Below are positions 25,871 through 34,708 of a stretch of DNA of 64,000 nucleotides, piece by piece (the first letter of the stretch is position 1; each line of letters opens with the position of its first letter). The DNA lies in contig JABSPK010000003.1 of the NCBI GenBank assembly GCA_013214065.1, positions 186,001 to 250,000 on the forward strand, given 5' to 3'. The translations under genes were made by a program, and so were the position numbers. This stretch comes from Flavobacteriaceae bacterium (GTDB lineage Bacteria > Bacteroidota > Bacteroidia > Flavobacteriales > Flavobacteriaceae). The notes beneath the pieces are model-generated. The model made no database searches and was not told the DNA's origin. It worked only from the letters and a program-made list of their open reading frames with translations.

Positions 25871-28276
25871 ATGGACAACAAACGAACGAAAATTCCCTTG
25901 TGGTTCAGCAAGCGGATGACCGGATTGCTGCTATGTATCATGGCTTCCCAAGCCTATGCGCAGCAAAACCACACCATTAGTGGAACGATTACCGACAAAA
26001 GCAATGGGGAAAGTCTTTTTGGGGCCACGGTGTTCTTAACAGGTACCACGATCGGCGGGGTGACCAACGAATACGGGTTTTATTCCATTACCGCACCTGA
26101 AGGGGAGTATGTGCTGAACATTTCGTACATGGGGTATAACGATGTGAACCTTACCATTACCCTTGATCAAGATTTAAAAAAAGACATTGAAGTCATCGAA
26201 TTTTCAACCGCCTTGGAAGAAGTGATCGTCACCGCCGAAGAACCGGAAAGGGCCATTCTGCGAAAACCCGAGATGAGCGTGGTCAAATTGAATGTCGGTA
26301 CTATTAAACAAACCCCGGTGGTGTTGGGTGAGGTCGATGTGTTGAAATCGCTACAGCTCTTACCAGGGGTCACCAATAATGGGGAAGGTACCGGTGGTTT
26401 CCATGTTCGAGGCGGGGCCCAAGACCAGAACCTGGTATTACTCGACGAGGCCATTATCTACAATACCTCCCACATGTTCGGTTTCTTCTCGGTTTTCAAT
26501 GCGGATGCCATCAAGGACGTCAAATTATATAAAGGCGGGATTCCTGCACGTTTTGGAGGACGGGTATCCTCGGTGCTCGATATTCGCCAAAAAGATGGGA
26601 ATCGGAAGCGATTCGCAATGACCGGTGGCATCGGATTGATATCAAGCCGACTGACGGCCGAAGGGCCACTCTTTGGTGATAAGGGGTCGTTTTTAATTGC
26701 GGGCCGTCGCTCTTATGTCGACCTGATATTGGCTGCCGCAGGTGAAGACAATCGGGTTTCCTTTTACGATTTGAATTTAAAGACCAATTACAGCATCAAC
26801 CGGAACAACAAACTGTATCTAAGTGGGTATTTCGGCCGCGATGCCTTTGACTTCGCCGGTATCTTCGAGAACAGCTATGGCAATGGGTCGGGTAACCTAC
26901 GATGGAACCACATTTTCAACGATCGTTTGTTTTCAAACCTTTCGGCCATCGTAAGTCGCTACGACTACGACCTGAATTTCGATCAAGACGATTTTGAATG
27001 GATCTCTTCCATCACCAATTACAATTTGAAATACGATTTGAAATATTATGTGAACGACCGGTTCAGTCTTGATTTCGGCTTGAATGGTATTTATTACGAT
27101 TTCGATCCCGGGCAGATACGTCCTACTTCGGATTCCTCGCCGATCAATCCGTTGTCCTTAGACCAAAAGCGGGCCTTCGAGAGCGGGGCCTACCTGAATG
27201 CGGAACATAAATTGACCGATCGTTTAACGGCCCAATACGGCTTGCGATACATTACGTTTACCCGTTTGGGAGGCCAACCCATTACCGAATACGCCAATGG
27301 ATTGCCTGTTGTCTACAATGAGGAACTCGGCATTTACCAAAGGGGGGAGGCCATAGGTGAAATCGAATTCGCCAGAAGCGCCACCATAACCGATTTTGGA
27401 AATTTCGAACCCCGGATTTCGCTGGCCTACCTATTGAACGAAAATGCCTCGATCAAAGCAGGATTCTCTAGGGCGGCCCAATACATCCATTTGTTGTCCA
27501 ATACTTCTTCGGTAACCCCCTTGGATGTGTGGACGCCAAGTGGTCCCTTTATCGAACCCCAACTCTCGAACCAATATGCCATCGGCTATTTTCGAAACTT
27601 TAAGGACAAAGAGTATTCGTTGGAACTTGAGGCCTATTACAAAACCGTCGACAACCGTATCGACTACATCGATGGTTCCGAGTTGATCGGGCAAAACACC
27701 ATTGAGACCGAAATATTGAATGGGGAAATGCGAGCCTATGGTCTGGAATTTTTGTTACGGAAAAACGAAGGTGATTTAACAGGCTGGTTGGCCTACACCC
27801 TTTCAAAATCCGAACAACGTACCTTGGGCGGTGCCGCCGGTGGCCCGGGTATCAACAATGGGGACTGGTACAACACCTTTTTTGATCGCACCCATGATAT
27901 TTCTTTGACCACTGCTTATCGGTACAACGAACAATGGTCGTTCGGTGCCAATATGGTCTTTCAGACCGGCCGTCCCGTGACCTATCCAAACGGGCAATAC
28001 CAATATGAAGGACTCTCCATTGCAAGCTACGCCCCGCGTAATTCGGATCGCTTGCCCGCTTATCATAGGGTCGATGTATCGGCTACCTACAAACCCAAGA
28101 AATACCAGAACAAACGCTTTAAAGGTGAATGGGTACTCAGTATTTATAATCTGTACCACAGAAAGAACGCCGCTTCGATCTCCTTCGGTCAAAACACTGA
28201 AACAGGGGCGAACGAAGCCACACGCACCGCCATTTTCGGTATTGTACCCTCATTGACGTATAACTTCAAATTTTAA
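25871..28276 (+). CDS. TonB-dependent outer-membrane receptor
   Basis: 801 residues. A long signal peptide ends near AYAQ (about 31). A carboxypeptidase-regulatory-like beta-sandwich follows (about 35-115, ISGTITDKSNGESLFGATVFLTGT), then the plug (about 130-240, LKSLQLLPGVTNNGEGTGGFHVRGGAQDQNLVLLDE) and a 22-strand-type barrel ending SLTYNFKF. Such receptors import large substrates by TonB energy. The following DUF4249 lipoprotein starts 5 bases after the stop, so the pair probably forms one uptake unit that is not of the SusC/SusD type. The substrate is unknown. Confidence 0.93.
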   Translation: MDNKRTKIPLWFSKRMTGLLLCIMASQAYAQQNHTISGTITDKSNGESLFGATVFLTGTTIGGVTNEYGFYSITAPEGEYVLNISYMGYNDVNLTITLDQDLKKDIEVIEFSTALEEVIVTAEEPERAILRKPEMSVVKLNVGTIKQTPVVLGEVDVLKSLQLLPGVTNNGEGTGGFHVRGGAQDQNLVLLDEAIIYNTSHMFGFFSVFNADAIKDVKLYKGGIPARFGGRVSSVLDIRQKDGNRKRFAMTGGIGLISSRLTAEGPLFGDKGSFLIAGRRSYVDLILAAAGEDNRVSFYDLNLKTNYSINRNNKLYLSGYFGRDAFDFAGIFENSYGNGSGNLRWNHIFNDRLFSNLSAIVSRYDYDLNFDQDDFEWISSITNYNLKYDLKYYVNDRFSLDFGLNGIYYDFDPGQIRPTSDSSPINPLSLDQKRAFESGAYLNAEHKLTDRLTAQYGLRYITFTRLGGQPITEYANGLPVVYNEELGIYQRGEAIGEIEFARSATITDFGNFEPRISLAYLLNENASIKAGFSRAAQYIHLLSNTSSVTPLDVWTPSGPFIEPQLSNQYAIGYFRNFKDKEYSLELEAYYKTVDNRIDYIDGSELIGQNTIETEILNGEMRAYGLEFLLRKNEGDLTGWLAYTLSKSEQRTLGGAAGGPGINNGDWYNTFFDRTHDISLTTAYRYNEQWSFGANMVFQTGRPVTYPNGQYQYEGLSIASYAPRNSDRLPAYHRVDVSATYKPKKYQNKRFKGEWVLSIYNLYHRKNAASISFGQNTETGANEATRTAIFGIVPSLTYNFKF

Positions 28277-28280
28277 TACG

Positions 28281-29120
28281 ATGAAAAACATAGTTCGCAT
28301 ATTACCTATACTCTTGTTGACCATCTATTCCTGTACCGACGTGGTCGATGTCGAAGTCCAAACCGGACCGGAACGACTGGTTATTGAAGCCTCGCTGGAT
28401 TGGGAAAAGGGCACCAGTGGTAATGTTCAGACCATTGCATTACGGACCTCCTCTCCCTTTTTCGATGAGGATGGATTTACCGATGTGGTCGGTGCGACCG
28501 TTCAAGTCACGAACAACGATAGTGGGGAACAGTTCCTCTTTGCCGATATGCAAAACGGCACCTATAGGACCAACAGTTTCAACCCGGTCATCGGTGACTC
28601 CTATACCTTACGTGTCACCTATGCCGGCGAGGTGTACTCGGCAACGGAAACTATGACGCCGGTTACCGAGATTACCGATGTTTTTCAAGACCGAGCCGAT
28701 GGTTTCGATGAAGAGATCCTCGAAGTGCACTTGTTGTTCACCGATCCTATTAGCGAAGGCGACAATTATCTGTTCCGCTTTCAAAGGCGTGGCGATTTGC
28801 TCCCTGATATCGAAGTAGCTGAAGACGAATTCGTGAACGGCAATGAAATCGACTGGTGGTATGAGATCGAAGACGAAGACGACGTTCCTCCGTTTGAAGC
28901 CGGTGATATCGTGGATATCGAAATGATAGGGATTTCAAGGGACTACTATGATTACATTAAGATCATCGCTGAGCAATTGGGTGGCGTGGGAATATTCGAG
29001 ACTACCCCAGTAGCCGTGAGAGGAAACTGCGTCAATGAAACCGACCCTGATCGATATGCGTTCGGGTATTTTCGGGTAACCGAAGTCGACAAGGCCAGTT
29101 ATACCTTTGTTGCTGATTGA
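28281..29120 (+). CDS. DUF4249 surface lipoprotein
   Basis: 279 residues. The lipoprotein signal MKNIVRILPILLLTIYSC has its lipobox Cys at residue 18. The beta-rich mature part has the DUF4249 pattern (ERLVIEASLDWEKGTSGNVQTIALRTSSPFFDE, VVGATVQVTNNDSGEQFLFADMQNGTYRT, SYTLRVTYAGEVYSATETMTPVTEI). DUF4249 proteins accompany TonB receptors in Bacteroidota, and here the gene follows one by 5 bases. It probably caps or feeds the receptor at the cell surface, by analogy with SusD. Confidence 0.85.
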   Translation: MKNIVRILPILLLTIYSCTDVVDVEVQTGPERLVIEASLDWEKGTSGNVQTIALRTSSPFFDEDGFTDVVGATVQVTNNDSGEQFLFADMQNGTYRTNSFNPVIGDSYTLRVTYAGEVYSATETMTPVTEITDVFQDRADGFDEEILEVHLLFTDPISEGDNYLFRFQRRGDLLPDIEVAEDEFVNGNEIDWWYEIEDEDDVPPFEAGDIVDIEMIGISRDYYDYIKIIAEQLGGVGIFETTPVAVRGNCVNETDPDRYAFGYFRVTEVDKASYTFVAD

Positions 29121-29152
29121 ACTTCATTGGTATTAGGATCGATGTGTGAAGG

Positions 29153-29179
29153 TGTCGGGTTGCTAGCGCCCGACATTTT
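29153..29179 (+). terminator. Possible terminator after the DUF4249 gene
   Basis: The 7-bp stem TGTCGGG / CCCGACA with a 9-base loop is followed by a short TTTT, 33 bases after the stop codon. The T run is brief, so termination may be partial. Confidence 0.5.
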
Positions 29180-29278
29180 ACCACATTGATGTTAAAATAT
29201 TCTCAAAATCGCAACCATAATAAATCATGGTGCAACCCGACAGCAAGTACTGTTGTCTTTGATAAAAACAAAACGAAA

Positions 29279-29725
29279 ATGCAAATGAAACGAATCTTCT
29301 TAACAGCGGTTTTGGCCATAACCGCCACGGTACCCAGCATGGCCCAAGAATTCAAGGTAATCACTAGTGTCGAATCGATAATTCCCAGCGGATTGGGACG
29401 TTCACGCATCATCTCGGCCAACGAGGAAAAAGATTACCAAGCCTATACCAGTGTGCAGACCGAAGAAGACAACACCCGAAACAAATCAAGTAGGAGTGAG
29501 ATACGGGTCAAGAATTTTGAAGAAACCAAACTGCTGAATTTTTTTAATCTGGGCGGTATCCGCTTTCAGAACATTGCGGCGAACGACGCTTTGATCACAT
29601 CAAAGATCAATGCCATGGTCGCTGATGGTTGGGAATTGGTCTTCGTTACCAGTGCGGTCGAAAGTGCCGCCGGAAAGGGAGACGCTAACGGAATTTTCAT
29701 AACACGCTACATTTTTAAGCGTTAG
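29279..29725 (+). CDS. Small secreted DUF4177-like protein
   Basis: 148 residues from the ATG at 29279. A signal peptide ends near PSMAQ (about residue 23). The C-terminal third contains INAMVADGWELVFVTSAVE and ends ITRYIFKR, the pattern seen in small DUF4177-like domains. A longer frame from 29186 would bury the signal. An intrinsic terminator lies 21 bases after the stop, so it is probably a single-gene unit. Function unknown. Confidence 0.65.
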   Translation: MQMKRIFLTAVLAITATVPSMAQEFKVITSVESIIPSGLGRSRIISANEEKDYQAYTSVQTEEDNTRNKSSRSEIRVKNFEETKLLNFFNLGGIRFQNIAANDALITSKINAMVADGWELVFVTSAVESAAGKGDANGIFITRYIFKR

Positions 29726-29746
29726 GTTGATTGTAGATTGATTGCT

Positions 29747-29774
29747 AAAGCCTTCCGAAAGGGAGGCTTTTTTT
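29747..29774 (+). terminator. Intrinsic terminator after the DUF4177-like gene
   Basis: The stem AAAGCCTTCC / GGGAGGCTTT (one G-U pair) has a GAAA tetraloop and is followed by a T run. It also stands 41 bases beyond the convergent DUF1853 stop. Confidence 0.9.
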
Positions 29775-29815
29775 GTCGCATCCAAAAGGTCGCTATATGG
29801 AATACTTCTTGGATC

Positions 29816-30616
29816 CTACCACCAGACCACGAGGAGTTTGGACAATGCACCATCCGAATCCTTGACCCAAAGCAGCGGCGATTGTTTTTTGACCATCCGG
29901 ATATTGACCTCCATCAAAGCTTCGAAATGGGTCATCCAAACTACTGCTGGATGGGGTCGCAGTGGCCATTCGCTCTTATAGGGGATGTAGTACTTGGCAG
30001 ATCGAAATGAATTGGACTCAAAATCCTCAAAAGTAATCCATTGCCCAAGGATGCATGAAGTGTTGAGCGGTCGTATGGAAACCGGCCCTGAATACGGCTC
30101 AAAAAGCTGGGCCTTAAAACAACAACGCGAGACGACATCCTCCAAAGCCACGTCAAGACGTGACCAAAGGTCGGTCAGACTAGGATGGGAACGCAGTGGA
30201 AACTGTTTGGACTTCAGTTTTTCCAATTTCGTAAAGAACATGTCTTTTTTGTTCGGCCCGACCAATCGGTAAATCGGTTCCGAAATGCTGGAATCGATCA
30301 GATAGAACTTAAAGGCCAGTTCAACATGGAAAACGGCTTCCGTAGCCTGTTCCTTAACGATAAAATCGAGTTCCCCGATCCTGAGTTTCCCTTCTTCGAC
30401 CAATAGGTTCGATGCCAAGACCCCATATCGCCCGCTTTTTTCAAGCAACCATTCGAATACCCCTTCCATTTGGTGCCCCAATCGGAGCCCCTCTTTCGGC
30501 ACGAACCCATCTTGTTGTTCGAACTGGATTTCCGGGAAATCGAATTGCTCCAGTCCGAATTGGGAATTCGTCCAAAGTGGCGGGGTTTCATAAAAGCCTT
30601 GTACCAGTGGATGCAT
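29816..30616 (-). CDS. DUF1853 family protein, PD-(D/E)XK-like
   Basis: 266 residues. The conserved run RLGHQMEGVFEWLLEKSGRYGVLASNLLV, then LRIGELDFIV and FHVELAFKFYL, fits DUF1853. These three blocks also give E...(G)ELD...ExK-like spacing (Glu in HQMEG, Asp in ELDFI, Glu-x-x-Lys in VELAFK), the pattern of the PD-(D/E)XK nuclease fold. Activity is unproven. It is divergent from the VWA/AAA pair; the start ATG lies only 4 bases from a consensus -7 box. Confidence 0.8.
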   Translation of the reverse strand: MHPLVQGFYETPPLWTNSQFGLEQFDFPEIQFEQQDGFVPKEGLRLGHQMEGVFEWLLEKSGRYGVLASNLLVEEGKLRIGELDFIVKEQATEAVFHVELAFKFYLIDSSISEPIYRLVGPNKKDMFFTKLEKLKSKQFPLRSHPSLTDLWSRLDVALEDVVSRCCFKAQLFEPYSGPVSIRPLNTSCILGQWITFEDFESNSFRSAKYYIPYKSEWPLRPHPAVVWMTHFEALMEVNIRMVKKQSPLLWVKDSDGALSKLLVVWW

Positions 30617-30620
30617 GGTT

Positions 30621-30628
30621 CAAAAGTA
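30621..30628 (-). promoter_or_regulatory. -7 box (TACTTTTG) directly before the DUF1853 gene
   Basis: Minus-strand TACTTTTG ends 4 bases before the ATG. As at lpxD, the implied transcription start falls on or within the start codon. Confidence 0.4.
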
Positions 30629-30688
30629 GCCAACGTTAACTTTTCTTAAAAGATTTTTTCACTGTCAGGAATGCCGTAATTTTAACAA

Positions 30689-31855
30689 ATGGCTATGGAA
30701 CTGAAAAAAGGATTTCGTTTTACCCCTTACGAAGCTCCCGATCAATCCCCGTTTGAGAAACTTTTTGAGATCTTTCAAGAACTGATTACCCATACTTCGG
30801 GGGATTTCGACGAAGCGATCGATTGGTTGCGACAATTGGACGTGGAGTATGAACTGACCGATGACGAGTACACTATCGATGATTTTATCGAAGACCTCAA
30901 ACGCAAAGGATACGTTCGGGAAGAATTCGAAGATGGGGGAGGTGAACCAGGCGAAGCGGAAGACGGTGGTGAGGAGGGCGATGGAAATGGAGGCAAGATT
31001 AGCATCACCGCCAAGTTAGAGCAACTACTGCGCAAGCGGGCCCTGGATCAGATTTTTGGAAAGATAAAGCGCAGTGGTTCCGGGAACCACAAGACGGGCA
31101 AATTAGGCCAAGGTGATGAACATTCCGGCGAGTTCCGGGAATACCGATTCGGTGATACGCTAGACCGTATTTCGATGACCGAGAGTTTGAAAAACGCCCA
31201 AATCAACCATGGAGTGGGGGAGTTTTCACTCAATGAATCGGATTTGGTCGTAGAAGACACCGAATTCAAGGCCCAGATGAGTACCGTATTGATGATCGAC
31301 ATCAGTCATAGTATGATCCTCTACGGTGAAGACCGGATCACACCCGCTAAAAAAGTGGCCATGGCCTTGGCCGAATTGATCACGACCCGCTATCCGAAAG
31401 ACACCCTTGATATTCTGGTATTCGGCAACGATGCCTGGCCCATTGCCATAAAGGAACTGCCCTATCTCAAAGTAGGACCGTACCATACCAATACGGTGGC
31501 CGGACTGCAATTGGCCATGGATATGCTACGGAGAAAAAGGAATACGAACAAACAGATTTTCATGATCACCGATGGCAAACCGAGTTGTTTACGCTTACCG
31601 AATGGTGATTATTACAAGAACAGTGTCGGTCTTGACGATTACATTGTGGAAAAGTGCTACAACATGGCGGCCCAGGCGCGTAAGTTGCATATACCCATCA
31701 CTACCTTCATGATCGCCCAAGATCCGTATTTGATGCAGTTCGTTAGGGAGTTTACCCAGGCGAACCGCGGTAAGGCTTTTTATACCGGCCTGAAGGGATT
31801 GGGTGAAATGATATTCGAAGATTACGAGAACAATAGAAAAAAACGCATTAAATAA
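30689..31855 (+). CDS. VWA-domain protein partnered with a MoxR-type ATPase
   Basis: 388 residues. An N-terminal helical part (about 1-80) leads to a Gly/Glu/Asp-rich linker (about 84-112, EEFEDGGGEPGEAEDGGEE). A basic segment and then a VWA domain (about 195-380) follow, with the MIDAS DISHSM, a conserved Thr region and TDGKP. Cytosolic by lack of signal or membrane helices. It is followed 54 bases later by an AAA+ gene; VWA/MoxR pairs act as chaperone-like or chelatase-like machines that remodel or load metal into targets. ATG 30689 is chosen; ATG 30695 is equally possible. Confidence 0.85.
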   Translation: MAMELKKGFRFTPYEAPDQSPFEKLFEIFQELITHTSGDFDEAIDWLRQLDVEYELTDDEYTIDDFIEDLKRKGYVREEFEDGGGEPGEAEDGGEEGDGNGGKISITAKLEQLLRKRALDQIFGKIKRSGSGNHKTGKLGQGDEHSGEFREYRFGDTLDRISMTESLKNAQINHGVGEFSLNESDLVVEDTEFKAQMSTVLMIDISHSMILYGEDRITPAKKVAMALAELITTRYPKDTLDILVFGNDAWPIAIKELPYLKVGPYHTNTVAGLQLAMDMLRRKRNTNKQIFMITDGKPSCLRLPNGDYYKNSVGLDDYIVEKCYNMAAQARKLHIPITTFMIAQDPYLMQFVREFTQANRGKAFYTGLKGLGEMIFEDYENNRKKRIK

Positions 31856-31856
31856 C

Positions 31857-31895
31857 CCGGAAAGCGAAGGCATGATTCCCTTCCGCTGAATCCGG
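31857..31895 (+). other. Intercistronic hairpin between VWA and AAA+ genes
   Basis: CCGGAAAGCGAAGG at the left and CCTTCCGCTGAATCCGG at the right pair with small bulges, filling most of the 54-base gap. There is no T run after it, so a terminator is unlikely; an RNA-processing or stability role is possible. Confidence 0.5.
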
Positions 31896-31909
31896 TCGAT
31901 AAAACCACT

Positions 31910-33379
31910 ATGACTTTGGAAATAAAAAAAATAACGACCCTAGGAGCACTCAAGAAAACAGGCTATCGTTCGAAAAGCATCAAAGATGAATTGCGTGACA
32001 ACCTGATTGAAAAAATCAAGGCGAAGGAAACGGTTTTCACAGGAATATGGGGCTATGAAGATTCCGTTATCCCTGAATTGGAACGCGCAATACTCTCACG
32101 CCATAACATCAACCTACTCGGATTGCGCGGACAGGCGAAAACCCGTTTGGCCCGCCTGATGGTCAATTTGTTGGACGAGTACATCCCATATGTTGAAGGT
32201 TCCGAAATCCATGATGATCCCTTCGCGCCTATGAGTCGCTTTACCAAAGAACGTCTGGCCGAAATGGGCGATAAGACCCCGATCTCCTGGCTACATCGCG
32301 ATGAACGTTTCTACGAAAAGTTGGCCACACCTGATGTAACCGTTGCCGATTTGATCGGCGATGTGGATCCGATCAAAGCGGCGAACCTGAAATTGAGCTA
32401 TGCCGATGATCGGGTTATCCATTTCGGGATGATCCCCCGGGCGAACCGCTGTATTTTCGTTATCAATGAACTTCCGGATTTACAAGCAAGGATCCAAGTG
32501 GCTTTGTTCAATATCCTTCAAGAAGGGGATATCCAGATCCGTGGTTTTAAATTGCGGTTGCCCCTTGATGTCCAATTCGTTTTTACCGCCAATCCTGAAG
32601 ACTATACGAATCGGGGGAGCATCGTTACGCCTTTGAAAGATCGTATAGGGTCGCAGATCCTGACCCATTACCCGGAGTCAGTGGCCATTGCCAAAAAAAT
32701 CACCAAGCAGGAAGCAGATCTTGACCAACGCCAGAGCGCACATATCCATGTTCCGGAATTGGCCATGGATCTTTTGGAGCAGATCGGTTTCGAAGCGCGA
32801 AACAGCGAATATGTCGATGCGAAAAGCGGGGTTAGTGCGCGAATGAGCATCACGGCCTATGAAAATCTTCTCAGCACCGCCGAGCGGCGTATGCTGACCC
32901 TGGGGAGTGCCTCGACCACGGTTCGCTTGACCGATTTCATGGGGATCATACCAGCGATAACCGGTAAGATCGAACTGGTCTATGAAGGCGAACAGGAAGG
33001 AGCGGCTTTCGTTGCCGACACCTTGTTGGAATCGGCCATCACTTCCCTTTTTCCAACCTATTTTCCAAAAATCGGAAAACTGGAAAAGAAAGATGCCGTG
33101 ACCCCCTATGATGACTTGGTGGCTTGGTTCTTCGATCAAGAAGGGTTCGAATTGTTAGATGCCGATGATGATGCGGATTACCAACGGAAATTGGCCAAGA
33201 TCCGACCGTTGAACAGCCTAGTCAACGAATTCGGGGAAAACATCGCTGATGAGGACAAAGACTTTTTCAAGGAGTTCTTGCTTTGGGGCTTGGTGGCCCA
33301 TAAAAAACTGAGCAAGCATCGTTTTCAAGAAGGAATGCAGTTCAAAGACCTCTATGGCGGTTACATCAGTCGCTTGTAA
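31910..33379 (+). CDS. MoxR/chelatase-type AAA+ ATPase
   Basis: 489 residues. The Walker A-like loop LLGLRGQAKTRLARLMV is at about 58-74. A chelatase-like insert holds GDVDPIKAANLKLSYADDRVIHFGMIPRANRC. Walker B is at IFVINELPD, sensor 1 at VFTANPEDYTNRGSIVTPLKDR and an Arg-rich lid follows. The C-terminal part is acidic (LLDADDDADY). It resembles magnesium-chelatase subunit I-like ATPases more than bacterial enhancer-binding proteins, as no GAFTGA loop is present. It pairs with the upstream VWA protein. The client protein is unknown. Confidence 0.85.
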   Translation: MTLEIKKITTLGALKKTGYRSKSIKDELRDNLIEKIKAKETVFTGIWGYEDSVIPELERAILSRHNINLLGLRGQAKTRLARLMVNLLDEYIPYVEGSEIHDDPFAPMSRFTKERLAEMGDKTPISWLHRDERFYEKLATPDVTVADLIGDVDPIKAANLKLSYADDRVIHFGMIPRANRCIFVINELPDLQARIQVALFNILQEGDIQIRGFKLRLPLDVQFVFTANPEDYTNRGSIVTPLKDRIGSQILTHYPESVAIAKKITKQEADLDQRQSAHIHVPELAMDLLEQIGFEARNSEYVDAKSGVSARMSITAYENLLSTAERRMLTLGSASTTVRLTDFMGIIPAITGKIELVYEGEQEGAAFVADTLLESAITSLFPTYFPKIGKLEKKDAVTPYDDLVAWFFDQEGFELLDADDDADYQRKLAKIRPLNSLVNEFGENIADEDKDFFKEFLLWGLVAHKKLSKHRFQEGMQFKDLYGGYISRL

Positions 33380-33382
33380 GGA

Positions 33383-34591
33383 TTACCTTTTTAGTGGAAA
33401 ACGTTTGAAAAATGTGAGGCTTCTCCAGAGCCATTCCAAGGGGCCATATCGAAAGTGCTTGAGCCAAAGGGCACTCAGCCACATTTGTACGGCCACGACA
33501 AGTATCGCCATTAAGAACACATAGCGCTGCGGGATTTCGGCTAAATAACCCAATCCCCACCCGAAGAATATAAAGGTTCCGAGAATGCTTTGGGCTACAT
33601 AATTGGTCAAGGCCATTTTACCATACGGGATGAACTTGGCCAACCATCTTTGGCCTTTCGCCTTTTTATAGAAAATGACAAAGAAAGCAACGATCAATAC
33701 CGTCATGCCCAAATTCATTAGATCGAAGAAGGTCAACCCGATCATGGCCGGCCAAGACTTGAAGTCGACATTGGGGCCCATACTCGCAAAGATGGCGATC
33801 ATGCCGATAACGGCGACAGCAAAGACAATGAGTCCACCGACCCATAGGTTTTGGGTGAATTTTTTTTCTGTCGCATAGTTTTTGAAGAACTGGGTCCTGC
33901 CCATGAATAGCCCCAATAAAAAGAAGGCAAAGGTCAAATAGCCCCTTGAGAAGGTTCCGAATTGGAACTCCGCCTTGTTGATATTGCCTTCCACGGCGTT
34001 CGACGCCATGACCTCTGTTAGCGATCCGTTCTGCAATAATTCAAAATAGGCCGCGACCATAGGGCTGTCAGGGGTCAACTCTTCTGAAATGAACAATCCG
34101 TTGCCTTGGGTAAGAAGGAACACCACATAGCGCCCGACACCCAAAAACAGCAAGGCCGCCAAAGCAAGAATCCATTTGTTGTCTACTTTGAAAAATGGGA
34201 TCAAGAAAATGCCCAATACCGCATACAAGGTCAATATATCACCTCGGTAGAACATGCTATGCACGAAACCAATGGCGAACAACAGGACCAAACGCCAAAA
34301 AAAGCGAGGGGCGAAGTTGCCACCTCGTTGGGCACCATTGTCCATTTGGATAAAAAAACTGAGTCCGAATAAAAAGGAAAACAGGGCGAAAAACTTTCCG
34401 CGGAGGAAAAACGCTACGATACCATCGGCCAATTGGTCGATAAATCCAGGGCTCATCGCTTCAATGGCGGATTGTGGGATCGGGGAAGCCACAAAATTCT
34501 CAAGCATATGGGCGAATACGATACCCGCTAGGGCAAAACCCCGTAAAGCATCGATGATCTCAATCCGTTGGGTATTGTTTTGGGAGGTCAT
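33383..34591 (-). CDS. DUF418 multi-pass membrane protein (YeiB-like)
   Basis: 402 residues with about ten transmembrane helices. The opening RIEIIDALRGFALAGIVFAHMLENF is typical of this family, and the DUF418 end has LAKFIPYGKMALTNYVAQSILGTFIFFGWGLG and GPLEWLWRSLTFFKRFPLKR. Related to acyltransferase-3-like membrane proteins, but no biochemical role is established. It is convergent with the AAA+ gene (3-base gap) and divergent from the alpha/beta hydrolase pair. Confidence 0.88.
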   Translation of the reverse strand: MTSQNNTQRIEIIDALRGFALAGIVFAHMLENFVASPIPQSAIEAMSPGFIDQLADGIVAFFLRGKFFALFSFLFGLSFFIQMDNGAQRGGNFAPRFFWRLVLLFAIGFVHSMFYRGDILTLYAVLGIFLIPFFKVDNKWILALAALLFLGVGRYVVFLLTQGNGLFISEELTPDSPMVAAYFELLQNGSLTEVMASNAVEGNINKAEFQFGTFSRGYLTFAFFLLGLFMGRTQFFKNYATEKKFTQNLWVGGLIVFAVAVIGMIAIFASMGPNVDFKSWPAMIGLTFFDLMNLGMTVLIVAFFVIFYKKAKGQRWLAKFIPYGKMALTNYVAQSILGTFIFFGWGLGYLAEIPQRYVFLMAILVVAVQMWLSALWLKHFRYGPLEWLWRSLTFFKRFPLKR

Positions 34592-34708
34592 TTAGGTCGT
34601 TTTTTGAAGGTGTTGTGAAATTAGACTTCAAGATAACCAAGAAGTTACAACTTGGGGTCTTTTTTGATGGAAGTATACCCCTTTATGGTTTTTTTGTATT
34701 TTCAAGCA

